DNA of 64,000 bases, taken from Actinoplanes sp. TBRC 11911. GTDB taxonomy: Bacteria > Actinomycetota > Actinomycetes > Mycobacteriales > Micromonosporaceae. A program made the position numbers and the translations under genes. A model generated the notes under the pieces. The model had not been told where the DNA came from and searched no databases. It worked only from the letters and a program-made list of their open reading frames with translations. Shown in pieces: positions 47,583 through 55,692 of this stretch (the first letter of the stretch is position 1; every line of letters begins with the position of its first letter). The stretch is from the NCBI RefSeq assembly GCF_012933445.1, contig NZ_JABBNC010000001.1, positions 434,001 through 498,000 of the forward strand, written 5' to 3'.

Positions 47583-47755
47583 CAGGCCTGTGGGTGGCGC
47601 TCGGCCAGGAGCCGGTCAACTTCCGGCGACCTTACATAACCTGCCGGGACGCTGCGTCGCTCAAGCCGAGCCGACGCGGCCGCTGACCGCACAGCGAATC
47701 GCTTGACGGCGTCGCGAGACACCGCGCGGCGCTTAGCATCGGCTGGACCTTCCAC
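47582..47755 (-). CDS. small antitoxin-like protein of the Fic module
   Basis: This encodes 57 residues from GTG at 47755: VEGPADAKRRAVSRDAVKRF, then a basic/Ala helix and YVRSPEVDRLLAERHPQA. It ends in TGATG, sharing one base with the start of the truncated Fic gene, the coupling usual in toxin-antitoxin pairs. The highly charged helical composition fits an antitoxin. No ribosome site is obvious. It may be an orphan antitoxin or decaying. Confidence 0.5.
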   Translation of the reverse strand: MEGPADAKRRAVSRDAVKRFAVRSAAASARLERRSVPAGYVRSPEVDRLLAERHPQA

Positions 47756-47780
47756 CGCTGGTGATCCACTACCCGCGCAA

Positions 47781-48008
47781 ATGGCCAGGTCACAACTGCG
47801 GAATATGGCCTCGTGAGGGGTTCTCGGGTTTGCTGATCATCGACTGCGTCTTGCAAGCAGGAGTGGGGCACCCTCATCCCAGGTCCTCGAGATCTCCGGC
47901 GGAGGCGTCGTCTCGGACTCGGCCAATGCGTGGTCACGTGAGAGGATCGTGGCAGCTCAGGACGCAAAGGGAGAGCCCTGGATACCGATGTCGCGTCAAC
48001 GATCCTGA
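47781..48008 (+). pseudogene. possible decayed antitoxin preceding the VapC relic
   Basis: An ATG at 47781 opens MARSQLRNMAS, which resembles the start of Phd/VapB-type antitoxins, but a stop follows at 47814. In the same phase further on, a frame reading SDSANAWSRERIVAAQDAKG ends at 48008, overlapping the VapC-like frame. It is probably the broken antitoxin of that pair. The evidence is weak. Confidence 0.25.
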
Positions 48009-48220
48009 GAGGTCGGCTCCATGACCGGCTTCAGGCACGATTGACCGGTAAGACACTGTGCATCACTTTCGTCACGCTCGGCAAGCCGACCAAGTGGACC
48101 GCCATGCGCAGCCGCCGATCATGGAGAGCAGCTTCGACCGGTCACGGCCTTGGGGGCGGCCGCCTACGGGCACGGCGGGAGTTCGGTCATTTCGGAGGCG
48201 ATGACAGTCGGTGCACCTGA
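47978..48220 (+). pseudogene. decayed VapC-type PIN-domain toxin
   Basis: The frame reads LDTDVASTILRGRLHDRLQA then LTGKTLCITFVTLGKPTKWT, which matches the N-terminal half of VapC toxins of the PIN RNase family. The first catalytic Asp (LDTD) is present. The conserved Glu of TLGELT is replaced by Lys-Pro, and similarity stops near residue 48. The remaining acidic residues are missing and no start codon exists in this phase. It is an inactive relic. Confidence 0.55.
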
Positions 48221-48282
48221 CCGGCTCGACCGGTATGTTGGTGGCGCAGGGACTCATCCGAGGCACTACGGAGGGAGGCATG

Positions 48283-48834
48283 ATGAGTGCTCAGGCTGTC
48301 GGCGCGCAGATGCCGACCCACGTGACACTGGACGACCTGGCCAGCATGGCTGTCGCTGACGAGAACCACCGATATGAACTGAGTTCCGAGGGAGTGCTGT
48401 CGGTCATGCCGCCCGCGGATCCTGAGCATGCGCTGCTCGTGTCACGGATTTTCGCCTGGTTCCTGATGAACGGCTACGACCCCGACGAGGTCGTCACGGA
48501 CTGCGGTATTGACGTTGGTGGCGGACGAGTTCCCGACCTCACCGTGTGGGCGAAGGGCTTGCCGCCGCAGCGGGCGCGGTCGAGTTACGCCGGCACGGCG
48601 GGGCTGCTGCTTGCCGTCGAGGTGGTGTCAAGCGGTTCCGAAGTTGTTGACCGGATCATCAAGAAAACTGAGTATGCAAAGGCCGGGATTCCGCGTTACT
48701 GGGTCGTCGAACGCGATGGCACGGCCGCTGTGTACCGGCACACTTTGAACAAGGCGGCGAACGAGTACGACCTGGACCCCAGTGGGCCTCGGCCGCTCGC
48801 CTGGCTGCTGTCCTCGGCCCCTGATGTGTCGTAG
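48283..48834 (+). CDS. Uma2 family (DUF820) PD-(D/E)xK nuclease-like protein
   Basis: This encodes 183 residues. Two ATGs lie in tandem; the one at 48283 has GAGGGAGG at better spacing. The core motifs are PDLTVW (Asp85), LAVEVVS (Glu113) and DRIIKKTEYAKAGIPRYWVVE with a Lys near 127-128, the restriction-endonuclease-like triad of this family. Uma2 proteins are very common in actinobacteria and cyanobacteria, often near mobile or toxin-antitoxin genes as here. Their biological role is unclear. Confidence 0.85.
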   Translation: MSAQAVGAQMPTHVTLDDLASMAVADENHRYELSSEGVLSVMPPADPEHALLVSRIFAWFLMNGYDPDEVVTDCGIDVGGGRVPDLTVWAKGLPPQRARSSYAGTAGLLLAVEVVSSGSEVVDRIIKKTEYAKAGIPRYWVVERDGTAAVYRHTLNKAANEYDLDPSGPRPLAWLLSSAPDVS

Positions 48835-48992
48835 TCGCCGCTGATGATCCTGCCGGTCGCCCCCGAGCTGTGCCAGTCGGCGGCTTGCCCACATCTCGCC
48901 TCCTGACAGTCCGACTACCTGGGCAACCACGCCAGAATCCACGGCGGCACCGCCTCGAAGAGCGATGCCGCCGCGCACTCCGTTTCTGGCTG

Positions 48993-49790
48993 TCAGGCGT
49001 GGATCTCGGCGGCCAGCTGCTCGGCCAGCTCCGGTGTCGCCGCCACCACCCCCGACCAGCGCCGGCTCAGGTCCGGGTCGATCTCGACGGCGCGGCCGAA
49101 CGCGTCCACCACCGCGCCGCCGGCCGCCGGGACCAGCACCAGCGCCGCGGCCAGGTCCATGATGCGATGCGTGTCCGAGCCCGCGTCGGCGAACGCGTCA
49201 GTCGAGCCCTGGGCCACCAGCGCCGCCTCCAGGCAGCTGGACGACAGGATGCGGACGCGGTCGGCGCGGCGGCTCACCCGCAACCACGTTGCCTCGTTGC
49301 GCGCGTGCGGGCGCAGCAGGCTGACCGCGGCGCCGTCCAGCGCACGGCGCCCGCTCGTGCGGTAGCGCGTCGGGGCGCCGGCCTTCGCGTGCCAGCTCTG
49401 GCCGGTGTCGAGCCACGTGGTGATGGACTCGATGGCCTTGCCGTCGACCGCGACCGCCCCGGCGAAGGCGGCGAACGGCACGCCCGCGACCGCGTTGGCG
49501 GTGCCGTCGACCGGGTCGACCACCAGAGTGACCGTGGAGCCGTTGTCGATGACGCCGATCTCCTCGCTCAGCAGGTTGACCTTGTGGGCGTTCACGGCCT
49601 CCGCCACCGCGGTGTCCACCAGGATGTCCAGCCGCGTGGTGAGGGTGCCGTCGGCGCCCATCTGCACCTTCTCCTCCAGCTCCGCGCGCGGGTACCGCTT
49701 GCGCGCGTCGTTGAAGGCGGCGAACGCGGCCCGGGTGACGGCGGCCAGCGCGGGGTGGGTCCCGTCCGGGATCTCGGGCACCGGTGTCAC
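48993..49790 (-). CDS. inositol monophosphatase-like phosphatase in the phn operon
   Basis: This encodes 265 residues. GTG at 49790 overlaps the phnM stop by four bases (GTGA), which fixes the start and makes it the last gene of the phn operon. Metal-site motifs are LLSEEIG (Glu76/77) and VVDPVDGTANAVAG (92-105). A late GSDTHRIMDLAAALVLVPAAGG provides the second Asp. IMPase-family enzymes remove phosphate from sugar or inositol phosphates using Mg. In C-P lyase loci this position often holds phnN or phnP. A role on a ribose phosphate product of the pathway is inferred, not shown. Confidence 0.85.
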   Translation of the reverse strand: MTPVPEIPDGTHPALAAVTRAAFAAFNDARKRYPRAELEEKVQMGADGTLTTRLDILVDTAVAEAVNAHKVNLLSEEIGVIDNGSTVTLVVDPVDGTANAVAGVPFAAFAGAVAVDGKAIESITTWLDTGQSWHAKAGAPTRYRTSGRRALDGAAVSLLRPHARNEATWLRVSRRADRVRILSSSCLEAALVAQGSTDAFADAGSDTHRIMDLAAALVLVPAAGGAVVDAFGRAVEIDPDLSRRWSGVVAATPELAEQLAAEIHA

Positions 49791-50968
49791 CGCACGCCTC
49801 CCATCGACAGCACCGACCGCACGACTGGCCACGGGTGCCGCGGCTCGACCAGCACGAGGTCGGCGCGCAGCCCCTCGGCCAGGCGGCCGCGGTCGGACAG
49901 CCCGGCGACCTCGGCCGGGCCGGAGGTCACCAGGGCGACGGCGGCCGGCAGGTCCACCACGCCCTGCTCGGCGAGCATCAGGGCGGCCGCGAGCAGTCCG
50001 GACGGCAGGTAGTCCGAGGCCAGCCCGGTGACCAGGCCACGACGGACCGCCTCACCGGCCGAGACGTTGCCGTTGTGCGAGTTGCCGCGCAGCACGTTCG
50101 GCGCGCCCATCACGACCGGCAGCCCGTGGTCGCGGGCCGCCTGCGCGGCGTCGAGCGTGGTCGGGAACTCGGCGACCGCGCCGCCGCGCTCGACCAGTTC
50201 GTCGATCTCGGTGGCCGAGACCGGGTCGTGCCCGAGCAGGCGGATGCGGGCTGAGCGGGTGCCGAGCCAGGCCAGCGACTCGGCGCGCACGTCCAGCCGG
50301 GAGTCCCGGTCGGCGACGTATTTGTCGGTGTACTCCTGGGCCTCGCCGTCGGTCATCCCCTGACGGCCCTTGACCCAGCGCTCGTAGTACGCGCGATTGG
50401 CGTACTGGCCCTGCCCGGGGGTGTGGTCCTCGTGCGAGACCAGGGCGCCGTCGGGCACCAGATCGAGCCGGTCCTTGAGCGCCGCGAGCCCCTCGGGGCT
50501 GCGCACGTCCAGCCGGTACAGGATGCGGTGCTCGACGAGCGCGCCCGGGTACGTGTCGATCGTCGCGCACATCGCCTCGGCGCCCGACACGGTACGGGTG
50601 AGCGAGCGGCGCGGGTTCTCGGTGAAGCTCACGCCGTGGTACGCGGTGGTCACGCCGGCCGCCCGCAGCTTTCCCTCGAAGGACAGCATCGCGAACTCGG
50701 TGGGCAGCTCGGCGCCGGGGCGGGGCAGCCGCTCGTTCTCCAGCCCGTCGCTGTGCGTGTCGACGAGGCCGGGCAGGGCAAGCAAACCCTGACCGTCCAC
50801 ATCGTACGCGGTACCGGGCGTGTGCCGTTCGACGGCGGCGATCCGGCCGTCGCGGACCACGATCCGCGCGTCGTCGAGCACCTGATCCGGGAGCACGGCA
50901 CGCACGTTGGCGAGCACGTAGTCCAGCGGCGGCGCGGCCAGGGTCCAGGTTTCGGTCGTCATGCTCAT
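49787..50968 (-). CDS. phnM: ribose methylphosphonate triphosphate diphosphatase PhnM
   Basis: This encodes 393 residues of the amidohydrolase fold. GLVDTHSDGLEN, HGVSFTEN, SHEDHTPGQGQY and ASDYLPSGLLAAAL are conserved PhnM segments carrying metal-binding His and Asp residues. PhnM releases pyrophosphate from ribose 1-phosphonate 5-triphosphate before the C-P lyase step. Its ATG at 50968 overlaps the phnL stop (ATGA), and its own stop overlaps the next gene. A second in-frame ATG at 50962 is possible. Confidence 0.95.
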   Translation of the reverse strand: MSMTTETWTLAAPPLDYVLANVRAVLPDQVLDDARIVVRDGRIAAVERHTPGTAYDVDGQGLLALPGLVDTHSDGLENERLPRPGAELPTEFAMLSFEGKLRAAGVTTAYHGVSFTENPRRSLTRTVSGAEAMCATIDTYPGALVEHRILYRLDVRSPEGLAALKDRLDLVPDGALVSHEDHTPGQGQYANRAYYERWVKGRQGMTDGEAQEYTDKYVADRDSRLDVRAESLAWLGTRSARIRLLGHDPVSATEIDELVERGGAVAEFPTTLDAAQAARDHGLPVVMGAPNVLRGNSHNGNVSAGEAVRRGLVTGLASDYLPSGLLAAALMLAEQGVVDLPAAVALVTSGPAEVAGLSDRGRLAEGLRADLVLVEPRHPWPVVRSVLSMGGVR

Positions 50969-51699
50969 GCCACACCTGCCAGTACGTCGTCCGGGGTGCC
51001 GGAGCGTTCGGCGAGTCCGCCGGACATCAGCACCACCCGGGAGGCGAGACGCCGCATCGCGTCCATGTCGTGGAACACCGCGAGCACGGCGACGCCCTGC
51101 GCGGTCAGGGATCCGATGAGGTCCAGCGCGGCTTCCCGGTTGGCCGGGTCCAGCGCCGAGACCGGCTCGTCGAGCAGCAGCAGCCGCGGCGGGCGGACGG
51201 TGCCGGCCGCGAGGTTGACCCGCTGCCGTTCACCGCCGGACAGGACGCCGCAGTCGACGTCCCACAGCGTCTCGTCGAGGTTCAGCCGGCGCAGCGCGGT
51301 CGCGGCCGCCTCGCGGGCCTCCGGCCGGTCGAGCCCGCGGCGGCGCGCGGCCGCGGCGACGACCTCGAGCGGTCCGGTTCGCGGCGGAGCGGACAGGAAC
51401 TGCGACACGTAGCCGATCTCGCGGCCGCGCAGCCGGGCCATCGCCCGGTCCGGCAGCCCGGTCAGTTCCACCTCGCCGGCGGCCGTGTGCAGCCACACCT
51501 GACCGGAGTCGGGCAGGTAGGTGCGGTAGACGCAGCGCAGCAGCGACGACTTCCCGGCGCCGCTGGGCCCGGCCAGCGCGACGTGCTCGCCGGCGCTGAC
51601 CTCGAGGTCGACACCGTGCAGGGAGGAGACGGTGCGGCCGTCGATGGTGTGCAGGACAAAGGATTTACGCAGTTCGCGCACGGACAACACGGATGCCAT
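50965..51699 (-). CDS. phnL: C-P lyase ABC ATPase PhnL
   Basis: This encodes 244 residues. Walker A is GPSGAGKS (44-51), the signature LSGGERQRVNLA, and Walker B RLLLLDEPVSALD. It is not a transporter ATPase; in the known C-P lyase core, PhnL stacks on PhnK. It follows the PhnJ-PhnK fusion by six bases and overlaps phnM. Confidence 0.93.
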   Translation of the reverse strand: MASVLSVRELRKSFVLHTIDGRTVSSLHGVDLEVSAGEHVALAGPSGAGKSSLLRCVYRTYLPDSGQVWLHTAAGEVELTGLPDRAMARLRGREIGYVSQFLSAPPRTGPLEVVAAAARRRGLDRPEAREAAATALRRLNLDETLWDVDCGVLSGGERQRVNLAAGTVRPPRLLLLDEPVSALDPANREAALDLIGSLTAQGVAVLAVFHDMDAMRRLASRVVLMSGGLAERSGTPDDVLAGVA

Positions 51700-51705
51700 G
51701 GCGGC

Positions 51706-53511
51706 TCACCTCCGGGCGGCGGCGACCAGCCGCTGGGTGTAGGGGTGGTGGGGGTCGTGGAAGAGCTGGTCGGTCAGGCCGTGCTCGACGACCCGGCCGA
51801 GCTGCATCACCACGGTGCGGTCGGTGAGCGCCTCGATGACCGCGAAGTCGTGGCTGACCACGACGGCGGCGACGTCCCGCTCGGCGAGCAGCCCGCGGAG
51901 CAGGTCGAGCACGCCGGCCGCGACCGAGGCGTCCAGGCCGGTGGTCGGCTCGTCCAGCAGCAGCACCGGCGGATCGGTGGCCAGCGCCTTGGCAATCTGC
52001 ACGCGCTGGCGCATGCCGCCGGAGAAGGTGCGCACCGGGTCGTCCATCCGCGATAGCGGGACCTCGACGCGTTCGAGCAGTTCCGCGGCCCGCCGCCGGA
52101 TCGCGTGGAAGCCGCGCCAGCCGGCCGCGGTGAGCTGCTCGGCGATGTTGCCGCCGGCGGTGACGCCCAGGTTCAGTCCCTCGGCCGGGTCCTGGTGCAC
52201 CACGGCCATCCCGTCGATGCGCAGCTTGCGGCGTGCCATGTCGGGCAGTCGCAGCACATCGGTGCGGCCGTCGTCGACGCCGGCCAGGTACACCTGTCCC
52301 GCGGTGGCCGGCTGATCGCCGATCACACAGCTCAGCACCGTCGACTTCCCGGATCCGGACTCGCCGATCAGGCCGAGGGCTTCGCCGGGCGCCACGTCGA
52401 ACGAGACGTCCCAGGCCGCGACGACCGCACGGGTGGCCGGGCTGATCGCGGTGCCGTACTCGGGTCCGGTGCCGGCGACCGCGTCCGCCCCGCCCGCGCC
52501 GTGCACCTTCCCGATCCCGGTCACCCGCAGCGCCCACTCCGGCCCGCCGGTCACTCGCGCCGGCGGAACCCACGGCTGCACGTCGGCGCCTTGCGCCATC
52601 CGCGCCGCCGGATCGGGCAACAGATCCAGCGGTGCATGGTCGCGGTGATTGCTCAGGTCCGCGTCCTTTTCCCGTACGCGTGTGCACCATTCCGTGTCAC
52701 TGCAGACGTACCCGCCGTCGGTGCCGGCGTCGACCAGGAACACGTCGTCGCTGCCGCACAACTGGCAGCGCGCACCCGGGGCGTGCTCGACTTCGAACGG
52801 CACGTCGTCGAACGCGAGCGGCGCCACGTCGGTGTGCGGCGGGATCGCGTAGATCTTCTTCTCCCGCCCGGCCCCGAACAGGTTCAGATGCTCGGCCTGG
52901 TGCAGCCGCGGCACATCCCACCGGGGGATCGGGCTGGGGGCCATCACGTACCGGCCGTTGACCAGCAGCGGGTACCCGCCACTCTTGGTGATCAGCCCGT
53001 TGCGGACGAGATCCTCGTACAGGCTGACCCAGATCTTGGCGTAGTCGGCCTCGGCGTGCATGCGGGCGGCCTCGGCCACCGACTTCTCGACGCCACGCAG
53101 CGGCTCCGGCACCGGCACCTGGAACACCAGGATGTGCTGCTTGCTGAGCACCTCCTCGGGAACCCGGTGCCGGGTCTGGATGACGGTGGCCTCGCGCGAG
53201 TCCGCGGTCGGCTCGGCCCCGGTGCTGAACGCGATCATGCGGCGCAGGTTCGTGGCGTTCACGCCGGCGTCGTCGCCCTGGTCGATCACCTTGATCGTGT
53301 CGGTGGGCCCGATCACCCCGAGGGTGACCTGCAGGCCGCCGGAGCCCCAGCCGCGGGCGACCGGCATCTCGCGCGATCCGAACGGCACCTGGTATCCGGG
53401 CACGCAGACCGCGGTCAGGATGGCCCGCCGGATCTCTCGTTTGGCGCCCTCGTCGAGCAGGCTGGTGTCCTGTTCGAGTTCGGCGACGAGATCCATCGTC
53501 GAGGTCGGCAT
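51706..53511 (-). CDS. phnJ: PhnJ-PhnK fusion: C-P lyase radical enzyme joined to its ABC ATPase
   Basis: One uninterrupted frame of 601 residues. Residues 1-~285 are PhnJ. VPGYQVPFGSREMP contains Gly39, matching the glycyl-radical position of the E. coli enzyme. Cys249, Cys252, Cys270 and Cys276 match the four iron-sulfur/thiyl cysteines in CxxC...CSDTxxC spacing. After a ~70-residue acidic/Ala linker, residues ~325-601 are PhnK with Walker A GESGSGKS (383-390), FSGGMRQRV and VLLLDEPTTGLD. PhnJ cleaves the C-P bond using S-adenosylmethionine; PhnK docks on PhnJ in the known core. The ATG at 53511 overlaps the phnI stop (TGATG). In the well-known operons these are two separate genes. Confidence 0.93.
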   Translation of the reverse strand: MPTSTMDLVAELEQDTSLLDEGAKREIRRAILTAVCVPGYQVPFGSREMPVARGWGSGGLQVTLGVIGPTDTIKVIDQGDDAGVNATNLRRMIAFSTGAEPTADSREATVIQTRHRVPEEVLSKQHILVFQVPVPEPLRGVEKSVAEAARMHAEADYAKIWVSLYEDLVRNGLITKSGGYPLLVNGRYVMAPSPIPRWDVPRLHQAEHLNLFGAGREKKIYAIPPHTDVAPLAFDDVPFEVEHAPGARCQLCGSDDVFLVDAGTDGGYVCSDTEWCTRVREKDADLSNHRDHAPLDLLPDPAARMAQGADVQPWVPPARVTGGPEWALRVTGIGKVHGAGGADAVAGTGPEYGTAISPATRAVVAAWDVSFDVAPGEALGLIGESGSGKSTVLSCVIGDQPATAGQVYLAGVDDGRTDVLRLPDMARRKLRIDGMAVVHQDPAEGLNLGVTAGGNIAEQLTAAGWRGFHAIRRRAAELLERVEVPLSRMDDPVRTFSGGMRQRVQIAKALATDPPVLLLDEPTTGLDASVAAGVLDLLRGLLAERDVAAVVVSHDFAVIEALTDRTVVMQLGRVVEHGLTDQLFHDPHHPYTQRLVAAARR

Positions 53512-54623
53512 CAGAACTCCTTCGCGAACTGATCGGCGAGTCGCACCGCCGGGACCGCGCTGGTCTCGGCGACCACCCGCATGGCCTGCTTGCGCTCGAC
53601 GATCGACCGGAACGTCACGTAATGGGGCAGCTTGAGGTGCTCGAGGAAGCCGGCCGAGTCGAGCCCGTCCACGGTCAGCAGCAGGAGCTGCTCCAGCGGG
53701 CCGCTGCGGCCGAACCGCCGGTTCGCGATGTCCATGCTGGCCATCGCGATCGCCTTGCGCTCGTTGTGGCCGAAGCACAGCCCGTACCCGACGTCGAGCT
53801 TGGTCCGGTCCTCGTCGGGACCGTCGAGGTTCTCGATCGCCTCGGCCTCGGTGACCCGGAACTCGCCGACGTCGACCGGGTTGCCGGTGTGCGGGTGCCG
53901 CACCCGCAGCGGCAGGCGGCCGTGCCGGATCTCGCCCATCGTCACCTCGTGGACGTGGCCGTCCGGCCCGAGGATCGAGCGGTACCACATCGCGACCAGG
54001 CCGCCGGTCTCGGCGCGCGCCATCGAGGACAGCACCGCGGAACGCGCGGCCGGCGGCCTCGGCGGCTTGCGGGTGATGTCGACCGGTTCCGGGTCGTCGC
54101 GACGCCGCTGGTCGGTGACGAGGTCCAGCTTGCGGAGCAGGTCGAGGAACCGGCCGGGGCGGCGCTGTCCTTCGGTGCGCTCCCGCACGTCGCGGGGCTC
54201 GCGCGGCTGCGGCTCCGGCCGGTCCGCGGGCTGCTCCAGCAGGCGGCCGGTGTAGTCGGTGGTGCGGCCCAGCAGCTGGGGTCCCTCCGGCGCGCGGTAG
54301 GCGGGCACGATCCGGCGCAGCACGATCATCTCGTCCGGGTCGGTCGGTTCGCTGACCGCCAGCCGGGGCAGCGTGGTCCGGTGTGCCCGCACCAGGTGCG
54401 ACGCCTCCAGCGGGTCACCTTCGGCCTGCCGCAGCGCCGCCGCGGCGGTGGGCTCGTGGTAGATGCCGCCCTCGCCCATCACCCGGTCGACCGCGAGGCG
54501 GAACCGCGCGGTGATCTGGCCGGTCGGCGCCCACGGCGCGTCGGCCTGGTCCCGGGCCCGCCGGACCAGGTCCTCCGCGGCGAGAATGGCCTCCAGCCCG
54601 CCGCGTGCTCCCGAGTACCCCAT
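53511..54623 (-). CDS. phnI: C-P lyase core subunit PhnI
   Basis: This encodes 370 residues with the PhnI landmarks MGYSGARGG, VRAHRTTLPRL, FLDLLR, DVGYGLCFGHNERKAIAMASMDI and LPHYVTFRS. PhnI with PhnG/H/L transfers the phosphonate onto the ribose of ATP and releases adenine. The ATG overlaps the phnH stop and its stop overlaps the phnJK start, both as TGATG. Confidence 0.95.
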   Translation of the reverse strand: MGYSGARGGLEAILAAEDLVRRARDQADAPWAPTGQITARFRLAVDRVMGEGGIYHEPTAAAALRQAEGDPLEASHLVRAHRTTLPRLAVSEPTDPDEMIVLRRIVPAYRAPEGPQLLGRTTDYTGRLLEQPADRPEPQPREPRDVRERTEGQRRPGRFLDLLRKLDLVTDQRRRDDPEPVDITRKPPRPPAARSAVLSSMARAETGGLVAMWYRSILGPDGHVHEVTMGEIRHGRLPLRVRHPHTGNPVDVGEFRVTEAEAIENLDGPDEDRTKLDVGYGLCFGHNERKAIAMASMDIANRRFGRSGPLEQLLLLTVDGLDSAGFLEHLKLPHYVTFRSIVERKQAMRVVAETSAVPAVRLADQFAKEF

Positions 54624-55180
54624 CAGACATCCTCCTTGTCGATCGTGGTGCTGCGCGGAATGCCGGCCATCCGCCCGTCCGGGGTGACCAGCAGCAGGTC
54701 GAGGCCGGCCCGGCCGGACACGATGCCATCGAGCCCGGCCAGCCGGGCGATCCCGGACACGCCCGGGCCGGACAGCGTCCAGCCGGTGCCCTCCAGTTCC
54801 GGCACCGAGAGGCTCACCAGCGCGCTCTCCTCCGGCGCGAACGCGCTGCCCCGGGCCATCGCGCGCAGTTCGCCGGGGGTCACCGTGCGAGTGGCGGCGA
54901 CGAGCCGGGCCTGCCCGAGCGGTGCCGCAGGCGCGGAGGTGGCGGTGCCGACGATCTCGGCCCAGCCCTCGTCGTCGTCCAGCACGGTGATCGGTGTGCC
55001 CAGATCGGCCAGCGACAGCATGGGCAGCAGCGCCGCCGGCGTCAGGTCCAGCCGTTCCTTCGGCAGCGCGACCACCGTTCCCGGCCGGGCCAGCGCGTCG
55101 AGCACCGCCCGGAACACCTGCCAGGACTCGTCGGGGCGCAGCGTGCTCGCCGCGATCCGGTCCAGCAACACTTCGGTCAT
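54623..55180 (-). CDS. phnH: C-P lyase core subunit PhnH
   Basis: This encodes 185 residues. FRAVLDALARPGTVVAL near the start and the C-terminal GLDLLLVTPDGRMAGIPRSTTI block are typical. ATG at 55180 overlaps the phnG stop (ATGA). PhnH is a structural partner in the PhnGHIJ core complex. Confidence 0.92.
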   Translation of the reverse strand: MTEVLLDRIAASTLRPDESWQVFRAVLDALARPGTVVALPKERLDLTPAALLPMLSLADLGTPITVLDDDEGWAEIVGTATSAPAAPLGQARLVAATRTVTPGELRAMARGSAFAPEESALVSLSVPELEGTGWTLSGPGVSGIARLAGLDGIVSGRAGLDLLLVTPDGRMAGIPRSTTIDKEDV

Positions 55181-55611
55181 GTCAGCTCCTCGAACTCGAC
55201 GATCGTGGGGGCCAGCTCCGCCCATTCCGCGGCGTCGCGCTCGGCGCGGCGGCGCGCGACCTCGCGGCACAGCTGCTCGACCCGCGCCGACCGCGGTCGC
55301 GCCCCCTGGACCTCGGCGTCCAGCACCGCGGCGGCCAGCGTGGCGGCCCGGTCGTCGCCCATCCGGATCGACCAGCCGCGGTGCCCGGCCAGCTCCACCT
55401 CGGCCCGGCAGGCGAGCACGTCGCCGAGCAGGAACCGTTCCGCGAGCACCGGCTCACGAACCTGCGCGGCGATCACGCCCACCTCGGGCCCGGACAGCAC
55501 CCGCAGCGGGACGCCGTCGGTGAGGCACTCGTCGGCCAGTGCCACGAGCTCCTCGGTCTCCGCCTCCGCCAGCAGCCCACACCGCTGCTCGCGGGTCATC
55601 ACTTCAGTCAA
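55177..55611 (-). CDS. phnG: C-P lyase core subunit PhnG
   Basis: This encodes 144 residues, first of the core genes after phnF. The TTG at 55611 is preferred because GGGGAGGGG ends a few bases upstream; an ATG at 55599 would leave a 17-base gap. LRVLSGPEVGVIAAQVREPVLAERFLLGDVLACRAEVEL is the conserved PhnG core. The gap to phnF is 81 bp. Confidence 0.92.
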   Translation of the reverse strand: MTEVMTREQRCGLLAEAETEELVALADECLTDGVPLRVLSGPEVGVIAAQVREPVLAERFLLGDVLACRAEVELAGHRGWSIRMGDDRAATLAAAVLDAEVQGARPRSARVEQLCREVARRRAERDAAEWAELAPTIVEFEELT

Positions 55612-55692
55612 GGCCCCTCCCCTACCTGTTCGCGGCCGTGCGGCATCGCCGCCGGTCGCGTAGCGACCGGCGTCACACCGTCACGGGAGCTC

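Noticed and set aside
48835..48992. Another relic gene between Uma2 and the IMPase gene
   Set aside because: A minus-strand reading has some protein-like character but no family pattern I can name, and no start or ribosome site.
51706..53511. Frameshift artefact joining phnJ and phnK
   Set aside because: The frame is continuous through the linker, codon pattern is even, and no alternative start with a ribosome site appears before the PhnK part.
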